Both the position numbers and the translations under genes were made by a program. A DNA stretch of 15,666 nucleotides from Ettlia oleoabundans (Eukaryota > Chlorophyta > Chlorophyceae > Chlamydomonadales). The DNA lies in the NCBI GenBank assembly GCA_019693395.1, contig JAAMXP010002354.1, forward strand, positions 1 to 15,666, read 5' to 3'. Positions 8,970 to 15,666 of this stretch are shown in pieces. The notes below the pieces were generated by a model. The model was not told the DNA's origin and made no database searches. It was given only the letters and a program-made list of their open reading frames with translations. Within the stretch, counting starts at the first letter, position 1. Each line of letters begins with the position of its first letter.

Positions 8970-11900
8970 CTGCAGGCAAGAGGGGAGGGTGAAGGAAAAA
9001 GTGGGGGGAGGCGGGGGTGAGGTGGGATTGCAAGGTTAGATGTGTTATTACAAGCAAGAGTTGTGGTGCGATGTTCAGCTGCAGGCACCTTGTTGGGGGC
9101 GTTTTCCAAGCCGCATACAACACCAAATGCATGCGGCTTGATGTATCAAATGTGCTTGTGGGGAGCTCGCAGTTCTTCGCAATGTGTGGGCGCTTGTGCG
9201 TCAAGCTGAGCTGCCACTTGTTGCACCACAGTTGTACCGCAGTTGTTCCTCAGCTATACCTGTAGTGCCACTCCACCTGTAGCAGGATTCCCATGGGGCT
9301 CGTGATATCCCTGCAGGAATGGGGGGAGCCAGGCCACACAGTGGGTCAAGGCGGCATTTGCCTTGTGTAATGTTTGCTCCCGTGATTGCCCCTGCTGTTA
9401 TTGCCTGCAACCTTCAGACCACACCACCCAATAGCTGGCGCAGCCATGCAAGTTGCGCCAGTGGACTCCCTCCCTTTCTAGCTTGCAACCTTCCCTGCAC
9501 AACCTGAACACCCCCTCCTTACTACATACCCCCAACCCTCCTACCACCACCCCACCAAATCACTGGCATTCTCCCGTGCAATCTTGACAGGCAAAATGGG
9601 AATGACCCAGCGACAGAGCATTTACCTGTATGTGACAGTGGTGCCCGTCTTGCTCAGCTCTCCTCTGTGCTTCAAGCAGTACGCATCCAGATCCTCCTTA
9701 ATCTGCGGTACACGCACCAACTCAGCTATCAGTGCATATGTCATGCAGCAGCACTGCTCAAACCCTGACAACAATGTGCCGCCTTCCCTTCCAAGTCACC
9801 AAGATATTGTCCCGCACACGACAGCTGGCGTCTGGGATGTGTGCCCATTAACTTCAATGTCCTCTAAACACTAAGCAAGTTTCAAGGCAGCAATGTTAGC
9901 AATGCATGGATGCTGCACCTGCCCAGAACACAAACCAGAACTACGCTCAGAACCGCTGACAGGGCAGCCTTGTCTCTGCAGAGCCAGGGTGCAGGCTGTA
10001 CAGTATCTTCGCACCTTCTTGAGCAAATCTGGCTGCTGTGCTGCCGTTTGGAGGTCCAAAAGCAGCTGGAAGCCGTCCTCCATAATTTCTGCAGTATCGG
10101 TAGCAGTGCCCGGGGAGGCAGGGAAGCAAGTATTACAGTGCTCACATTGGCAGCTCTAACAGTAGCAGCTGTTGTAGGATACGTGGCAAGGTGTTGGCTC
10201 TGAACCCACTACAGCAGCAGCAGCGGCGGCAAAGGTAGACGATGGGCACAGCACGCGCAGGCCTCCGGCTAGCATGGCCAGTGCATAATCACTAACACAC
10301 ACATCCATGCCTTACTCATTAGCACATGATTGCACCAGTGTTTCTGATAACCGGCAACCAGCCACCCACCCGAGGTGCTAAGGTTGATGAAGGGCGTGTC
10401 CCTCAGAACCTTGTTGGGCCACACGGCACGGCCGTTGTCCTTATCTAAGCAGCGGGTGTAGGTGAGATGTATCTCCTCAACCTGGGTGAAATTGGGAGAA
10501 GAAAAGGGGAGAAGTCTTTTGGAAATGTGGCCAGAAGTGAAGACGAGGACCCCCGTAAACACCCCCTCCCTTTCCCCCACCCAGGCCACGCGGACATTCC
10601 ATGTCCCACCCTACCCACCACTATGAACACATGCAACGTAATCCGCCACCAAAGCCAGGGCAATAAGGTCATGCCGCCCCTGCGGCGCCCCTCCCTTTAA
10701 CACCTCCCTCTTGAGGGCCCGCCAGTGCCAAAAATGACCCAAAACCCTAGGCTCACATCATGGCGCGTGTGGTTGAGAAGCAGTGTGTCGCCCACATCAA
10801 ATGGATGTACCAAGAAAATGAACATGACCTGCAAGAAATGTATGCGAAGTTGAATCGTAAGTACATGAAACACACGAAGGAGACTCAGTCACCCAGGAGT
10901 GTGCGTTGGCAGGGAGACACCGCTTTGTTATGGTGTTTGGGGATGATGCATGGAGTAGCAACTCTGAGGAGAGGGTGGGAAAACACAATCTAGTTTGGCC
11001 AAGCACGGGCGGGCCATCCAGCACCATCGCTCGCTTAGGAGCGGGGTGGCATTATCCCGGAGCAAAGCAGGTTTGTGTCATACACAATGGAACGTGAGAG
11101 GCAGGGCCTTGTAGCTTATGTGCATTATGTGCATGCGTTGAACGAGTGGCGGGCTGCTGCTGCCTGGCATCACGTCCATTAAGTGGCAGCATGATGTATG
11201 CTGCTGCCGTATTTACACCCTCCAAGCCCCACTCACATTTTCGCTGCAGGAGTCAGGATGACGCAGCCGGGTGGAGGGAAGGACGGTGGGACAACCATGG
11301 GAAGGGGCCACAAAGGAACAATAAAACAGTGGTCGTAACAGGTTTGACAGCAATATGCACCCATGTGCTTGAATGCAAGCCAGCTGCTGCATGCTGACAC
11401 GGCTCACTAGTGCAGTGCAGGGCAGTACGGTGTATCATGGTGCAGTCGGCAGTACAGCCCGGACATGAATGCTGGTTGTTGGGTGCGTAGCACTCACTAT
11501 AAGTTGCTGATAGCACTCTGGAAGATGAAGGAGAAGGCCAGCAGCACTGCAACGGGATGGTGTGTGGACGCGTGGGTGGGTGGGTGGCTGAGAGTGGGTG
11601 GATAGAAGTGGGACTCCAGCTGGCAGCAGTGCAGGGCTTGCATGGGCAGGACGAATCAAACAGCAACACCAACACAAGCCCCCGCTGTGCCTGCTGTGCA
11701 AGTTGCAAACACAGCATATGCCATGCCCGCTGTGCATGCTGCAAACAACATGCGTGCTGGGCCTGCTGGGTCACGTTGTGCTGTGCTCTGCCCATGCTGT
11801 GCCCCCGCTGCGCATGCTGTGCTCACATGCTGAGAAGCCCTGGAAGAACCCCTCGCTGAACGGCACCTGCAGGCACAGCGCAGCACAGCACAGCATGACA

Positions 11901-14900
11901 TGGCACAGCATGGCGCAGCATGGTCGTGCAGCGTGCAGCATAGAATAGTGTGCGCAGTGACATGCCAAGCCCAGCCACGACGAACGGCACGGCAGGGACA
12001 GTCCCCACGAACCCATTGAGGCATGCAGCAACGCGGGCATGCACGCCCAGTCACACGCACGCATGCACGCGAGCACGCAAAACACCCAGCCACCACAACG
12101 AGCACTGGCACTGACATCAACCATCACTGAGGTGAGCACTGATAGTGCAAACCCCAAAGACCAACCACCGCTGCTCACCCTAATACGAACCACCGCTGCT
12201 CGCCGCAGAGATTTACCACCACCCCATAGACCAGCCACAACTGCTCACCCCAAAGACCAGTAGGTAGAAAAGGATGAAGATGAGGTGCAACACGCCGCCG
12301 ATGAACATGTCCAGCTTCTGCATGGGGAACGGCAGGGGCAGGCATCAAGCAAGCTTGCAGCTTCAACCAACAGTGGGCAAGCTTAGACCATTGCTTCCAA
12401 GCAGGGTTACGTGTGAATTGTGGGAGAGTAGAAACACAGCGGCGACGGTGCTTGTGTGAAAGAAGGCAGGTATCATGGTGCAAGGAGGGAGGAAGCAAGC
12501 CATCTCAAAGAGCACATCGCAAGCTTAGTACGAGCTTTGGTGCCGCTCAGCAGGCAGGCAAAGCAGGCAGGGAGCAGGCACGCTATCTCTGTGGGACATC
12601 GTTGCACCCTGAGTATGTTGTTGGTGCCGATGAGGGTCTTGCGCAGGTTGACGCGGTCCTTGTGCAGCTGACGCACCATGCGTTTGACGTTCTGCAAGGG
12701 AATAGCAAGGATCATAGTTGCACCAAACTGGCTGGTCTGCAGGTGTGTGTATCAACCAAACATTTGCCCTCGAGCTTTGATCTGCTTATGAACAATGTAA
12801 GACGTTGAACCACCAGCCTATTCCATGTCCCATTACCCAGGATTGTAACCAGTCAAAATGGCAGTAGGAGTAAGAGCACGGGCAACGCTGTACGGCTGTA
12901 TTGCACTGCCCTCCTGCTCACCCACCCAGCCACCCACACACCTCTGGCGTCACCCAGTTGTCAAAGTCCCTGTCCAGCACCCGAAACGCATAGTCAGCCT
13001 CCTTGCCTGCAGACCAGAAAACAGAGCATGTAGAAGGTACATACCCAAACATGCGCATTAACAAGTCGTCATATCAGTCACCGTGCGCGATACGTTGCTT
13101 GCATTTCACTTGTGACAAATGAAGCCTTCCAGCCGAGTAAACAAGTTCAGCCTCCCACCTGCCAGCCGAGCATCCAGAAAGGCGCGCAGCTCCTCCAGCC
13201 CAAACCCCGGACGCTGACGCACGGCAGCTGATGTGGCGCCCACATCAGCCGCCCCTGCACTGGCGCCGACTCCTGTAGCAAGGTGGCCCAGCAGGCCGCC
13301 CGCGCTGGCGCTCAGTGGCGGCGCTTCTAATCCTGTGCCGCTGCCAATGTACTGCTGGACATTCCTGTGCGGGGCGGTAGTACTGGCAGGGACCGCTCCC
13401 ACTGCCACATTGTCGCCAACCAAAGGAGCAGCATTGGCGCCGCCTGTCCCTGATGCTGCCGTCACACTGCCGCTGCCGGCAGCACGGGCAGGGGCAAAGC
13501 CGCCCGAGAGCGCCTGGCCCAGCTGCTGCTGGGTGCTGCCCGCAACACCTGGGGCGGTACCGCCCTGAGGGTGGTACTCATCCTGAATGTTGGCGGTACC
13601 GTCAGGAGCGGCACCCGACCAATCCGGGTCGTCAAACAACCCCGCGGCAATGTCTGTCAGTGTGCGGCCAACGGCCCTGTGGCTGGGGCTGGTGCTGCTG
13701 TACGCTCTGGGACTCCCGCCAGTCCCACTATTACTCCCACCCACGATGGTGCTGCCACCACCACCACCTCCAGCTTCTCGGTGGCTCCCAGAACTCCTGC
13801 CAATACCAGCCACTCTCATGGTAGTACCGCCGCCGCCGCCGGTGCTGCCGGCGCCGTCACCAAAGCCATCACCACTGGCAAGAGGCAACACAGCCGCAGC
13901 CTCCACTGGCCCCAAACCCTGCCGCTCTGTTGCACGCCTCGCCGCTGCCTGTGCTTTCGCTGTCGCCGCCGCCGCAGCAACCGAGGCCGCCAGCGCCGCC
14001 CCTCCATCCTTCCCAGCTACGGCAGCAGCAGCGGCAGCTGCTGCCTTTTCGGCAGGGGCGGCAGCGGCGGCGGCGGCGGCGGCATCCGCCGCTTCTGCCT
14101 CCGCTCTTGCAATCGCCTCCCGCCTTAGCCTAAGGTACCGCATGATTCTACGATACACAAATTCCCCCACCTGCCGCGCGTCATCCTCGGACCTCAACAA
14201 GGTCACACTGGAGGCGCCCTCGCCGGCGGGGCCACCCTGAAAGTTCCAGTACTTGAGCTGCACAAAGGAGGCGCATGGTAGTGCGGCTGTGATGTTGATT
14301 TGACGAGTTTCAAACAGCAGGGGAATGCGCTTCTGCACCTGGGCTGATGGCGAATAAAAATGGAACACTTTATTAACTATCAGAGTCTGTAGATACACAT
14401 CCCAACCCCAACCACAACATTTCAACATACGAACGTCACCCCATTTCCTTTCAACCTGCAGCAACACATGGAACTCTAAACCACAACCAATCACACAAAC
14501 CCACCTGCAGATCAGGCTCCAGAAAATGCCGCTCCCCCAGCGCTAGCAAGTGTGCTTTGCTCAGGTCGCCCGTCTCAGCGCTCAAAGCGCGCCGCTGCGT
14601 CTGCCCCTGCCCCTGCTCCTGCTCCTGCTGCTTCTGGCCGCCGCCGGTCAACACCCCGCCTGCAGCTGCCGCCATGCCTCCGCCAGCAGCGGCAGGCGGT
14701 TTGCAGCCGTTGGTGTGAGGGGGATGCATTAAAGAGGGAGGTGGGGAGGCACCACGCGGGAGGGTGCGGTCCAAGGCCACGGGAGATGAGCGGGCACTGG
14801 CGTCCAGGATGTGCCCCTGCTCCTCATCTGCCTGCAGTGGGAACCCAGAACAAAAACAAGAAGATGTCCCTTCTCAAACAAGCGAAAGCGGACGCGGACA

Positions 14901-15666
14901 CCGGCCAACACAACCAGCTTGGCCCTCTGTGCACAAAAGGGCCAAGTAACCTGAAGCAGGCTTCGCTCTGGAAGCAAACATGCAACAAGATTGAATAAAT
15001 CGCCCTATGACATGTTCAGAGAGCTTGGGGCAAGCCTTTAGGGTCCACACCTTGGTCCCTTCCAGGCTAGCGGTGCGCCTGTGTGAGCGGAAGCGCGCCA
15101 TGCTGCCCAGCCGGCTCAGGGGCTTGCGCAATGCCAGGCTGGTGCTGTGCCGCAGGGCCTGCAGCAGAAGTGGTAGAGGGGCGCAAATAGGTGGGTGGGT
15201 GCGGCAGTTATGACAAAGGTTGTGAGTGCGCGTGCTTTGCCACAGGGCCTGCCTGCGCAACATTGCAGAGGTTCAAATGGCTGGCTGTGTGCTGCAATTG
15301 GTATTAGATTAATAATATTGCATGTGTGTTGAGCCGCAGAGCTTTCAAACTATAGAGTTAGCCAGGAGCGGTACAAGACATTGCCAGTGTGTAGTGCCTG
15401 TGCTGCCCATGCTAGGGGGAGAGGCGCCCCGCTGTGACCCAGGGCCTCATGCAAACACAGAGGTGAGTCATCGATAATCAAAGCATAGGTGTTGGACCCT
15501 AGCGCACGCACCGCTGTAGCCCTGGTTAGGTAACCGCTAGCAGTCGTCGCATCCGTCCCATCCAGCCCGTCGTCCTGCCTTTCTTCCCCCTCGCTGGGTG
15601 GCAGCAGGCGTCGCCAGATTGAGTCGGTTGTGTCGCTTTGTATGCTGTCCTCCAGGCCCTCTGACA
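8321..15666 (-). CDS. MscS-like mechanosensitive ion channel (MSL/Msy type), 16 exons, 5' partial
   Basis: Proposed exons in transcript order: 15512-15666 (continues beyond the window), 15051-15158, 14505-14831, 13159-14338, 12942-13006, 12608-12691, 12249-12317, 11827-11866, 11498-11546, 11237-11243, 10757-10828, 10370-10481, 10015-10088, 9626-9702, 9260-9310, 8321-8969. All junctions keep frame, giving 1038 visible residues (v1-v1038). Features in order: acidic N-terminal piece v1-51, a basic stretch v52-87, SEDDARQVGEFVYRRI v246-261, an Ala/Gly-rich insertion about v270-574, FGLEELRAFL v575-584, EF-hand-like loop v601-612, KDRVNLRKTLIGTNN, a membrane segment v643-661, pore-lining helix FSALLLAFSFIFQSAISNL, VHPFDVGD v701-708, VEEIHLTYTR, WPNKVL, FINLS, then a cytosolic domain and a Gly-rich tail. 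The protein should open under membrane tension and pass ions. The earlier membrane helices expected for the family must lie beyond 15666. The plasma-membrane, organelle or flagellar location cannot be read here. Confidence 0.92.
9260..10828 (-). other. Channel beta domain and cytosolic region (exons 11-15)
   Basis: Exon 11 encodes VMFIFLVHPFDVGD, the most conserved stretch of eukaryotic MscS-like proteins, at the join of the pore helix and beta domain. Exon 12 encodes VEEIHLTYTRCL, WPNKVL and FINLS, matching the family pattern VEE..L..T...(R), (Y/W)PNS.L and I.N.S. Exons 13-15 encode MEDGFQLLLDLQTA, LLKKIKEDLDAYCLKH, VTYRDITSP and LLQVEWHY, aligning with the C-terminal alpha/beta part. The continuous motif order across five short exons is the best support for the splice model. 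Confidence 0.92.
11237..11243 (-). other. 7-nt micro-exon of the channel gene
   Basis: The exon is CGAAAAT on the minus strand, preceded by CTCCTGCAG and followed by GTGAGTGGGG, both strong splice signals. The upstream exon ends in TA (phase 2) and the downstream exon starts in phase 0 at GTC, so direct joining would create TAG followed by a frame shift. Including the 7 nt gives TAC GAA AAT: Tyr-Glu-Asn. The result SAISNLYENVMFIFLVHPFD matches the family pattern (N..(F/Y)E(S/A)..F.F..HPFD). No other segment in the intervening 669 nt that I checked met frame, motif and splice requirements. Confidence 0.85.
11574..11598 (+). other. G-quadruplex-like G-run, opposite strand of channel intron 8
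   Basis: Three GGG runs separated by single T (11574-11584) are followed by GG and, after a longer loop, another GGG at 11596-11598. The transcribed channel RNA carries the C-rich complement, 28-52 nt before the acceptor of the exon starting at 11546, where it may act as the pyrimidine tract. Quadruplex formation would be on the DNA strand, not on this RNA. Confidence 0.4.
11878..11943. repeat. Degenerate GCACA/CATGG repeats in channel intron 7
   Basis: Imperfect CAGCACAGCA and GGCACAGCATGG-type units on the plus strand lie within the intron between exons 7 and 8, just upstream of exon 8 in transcript sense. It is simple-sequence drift without coding content. Confidence 0.6.
12152..12250 (-). 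repeat. Imperfect direct repeat duplicating the exon 7 donor region
   Basis: Blocks 12152-12180 and 12222-12250 match at 25 of 29 positions. A partial third copy lies at about 12189-12204. In transcript sense, the junction sequence GGTCTTTGGGGTGAGCAG at the real donor (GT at 12248-12247) is echoed downstream in the intron by GGGTGAGCAGCGG and TTGGTCTTTGGGG. The intron thus carries decoy donor-like sequence made by local duplication. Confidence 0.65.
12608..13006 (-). other. EF-hand-like motif exons of the channel (exons 5-6)
   Basis: Exon 5 encodes KEADYAFRVL and the loop DRDFDNWVTPE. Exon 6 continues NVKRMVRQLHKDRVNLRKTL. Loop positions 1, 3 and 5 are Asp and position 8 is Val, as in calcium-binding EF-hands, but position 6 is Asn rather than Gly and position 12 is Asn rather than Glu. 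Fungal Msy1/Msy2 channels carry an EF-hand-like motif at the same place. Plant MSL proteins keep only the helix (LKNWVV..F.ERRALALTLNDT). Whether calcium binds is uncertain. Confidence 0.75.
13205..14119 (-). other. About 305-residue Ala/Gly/Ser-rich insertion in the channel linker
   Basis: Between VYRRIMRYLRLRR and FGLEELRAFL, where plant MSL proteins have roughly a dozen residues, exon 4 inserts about residues v270-574. The first part is an Ala-rich, charged, probably helical stretch (IARAEAEAADAAAAAAAAA, about 14116-14030). A Gly/Ser/Thr/Pro-rich disordered region follows. The reading frame is open throughout and no internal splice pair is needed. The complementary strand is also open here because of the GCN/GGN bias, which is a shadow. 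Confidence 0.8.
14332..14338 (-). other. Tandem 3' splice sites at the start of channel exon 4
   Basis: Two AG acceptors 6 nt apart (CCCAG before 14338 and GTGCAG before 14332) both keep phase. Using the second removes only Val-Gln ahead of KRIPLLFE. I chose the upstream one, which has the longer mixed pyrimidine lead. Both may be used. Confidence 0.5.
15512..15666 (-). other. Upstream channel exon, cut by the window edge
   Basis: The frame read from 15664 is open to the donor GTGCGT at 15511, ending GYLTRATA, and joins in phase to ALRHSTSLALRKPLSRL of the next exon. The segment is acidic and polar (SEGLEDSIQSDTTDS, PPSEGEERQDDG), as expected of a cytosolic linker. It has no ATG, so translation must start further upstream. 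It was recognised by frame and splice fit, not by a family motif, so it is less certain than the downstream exons. Confidence 0.65.

Larger units (their letters stand above)
11827..12317 (-). other. Transmembrane exons of the channel (exons 7-8)
   Basis: Exon 7 (12249-12317) encodes KLDMFIGGVLHLIFILFYLL and VFG, a clear hydrophobic helix that follows the ERK..L.DT-like stretch. Exon 8 (11827-11866) encodes VPFSEGFFQGFSA and leads into LLLAFSFIFQSAISNL of exon 9. Together these are the last two membrane helices of the MscS fold, the second lining the pore. Exon 8 is only 40 nt and was found by frame and motif, with acceptor CTGCAG and donor GTGAGC. Confidence 0.88.

Noticed and set aside
11018..11040. 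Alternative tiny exon CGAGCGATG for the channel gap
   Set aside because: It begins with Tyr-Glu in frame and is followed by GTGCTGG, but its 9 nt leave the wrong phase for the next exon. The 7-nt CGAAAAT fits frame, motif and better splice sites.
11557..11948. Cys-rich plus-strand frames of 100-116 codons
   Set aside because: They arise from TGC/GCA repeats in channel introns 7-8 and overlap the authentic 40-nt exon on the other strand. Not a credible cysteine-rich protein.
13453..14240. Plus-strand frames of 123-217 codons opposite channel exon 4
   Set aside because: These are shadows created by the GC-rich Ala/Gly codons. The minus strand carries SEDDARQVGEF and FGLEELRAFL in one frame with proper splice joins.

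Overview
This window looks like nuclear DNA of a green alga, probably of the Chlamydomonas/Volvox/Haematococcus group. The reasons are two intron-dense genes with GTGAGT/GTGCGT-type donors and CTGCAG-type acceptors, long Gln, Ala and Gly tracts encoded by CAG, GCN and GGN runs, candidate TGTAA polyadenylation signals, and protein types known from that group. The genus cannot be fixed from sequence alone. There are no bacterial operons, CRISPR arrays, insertion sequences, rRNA or tRNA genes.

Layout. (1) 1-1521: flank without a recognisable gene. It holds a perfect 7-bp inverted repeat, TATA-like sequence and, about 100 bp before the first gene, a 21-bp element repeated in tandem. (2) 1522-7602, plus strand: a 12-exon gene whose joined reading frame is 1043 residues. 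It has a candidate N-myristoylation start (MGQGAS), about three ankyrin repeats, a ~620-residue Gln/Ala/Ser-rich linker, and a Raf/MAPKKK-like protein kinase domain with DFN in place of DFG and NPRW in place of the usual GT..W. (3) 7603-8320: a convergent intergenic stretch with three TGTAA motifs that could end the kinase transcript. (4) 8321 to beyond 15666, minus strand: 16 visible exons (1038 visible residues, 5' end outside the window) of a eukaryotic MscS-like mechanosensitive channel (MSL/Msy type). It has an EF-hand-like loop, a transmembrane segment, the pore-lining helix followed by HPFDVGD, the beta and C-terminal cytosolic domains, and a Gly-rich tail. One exon is only 7 nt long.

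How they relate: the genes are tail to tail, with 718 bp between stop codons. Both products are plausibly membrane-associated signalling proteins (a myristoylated kinase and a membrane-tension-gated ion channel), but nothing in the sequence shows that they work together. The most notable observations are the 7-nt micro-exon, the DFN/NPRW kinase activation segment, a GC-AG intron inside the ankyrin region, a ~305-residue insertion in the channel's cytosolic linker, and duplicated donor-like sequence in a channel intron. Exon joins come from reading-frame continuity, splice consensus and family motifs; transcript data were not available.
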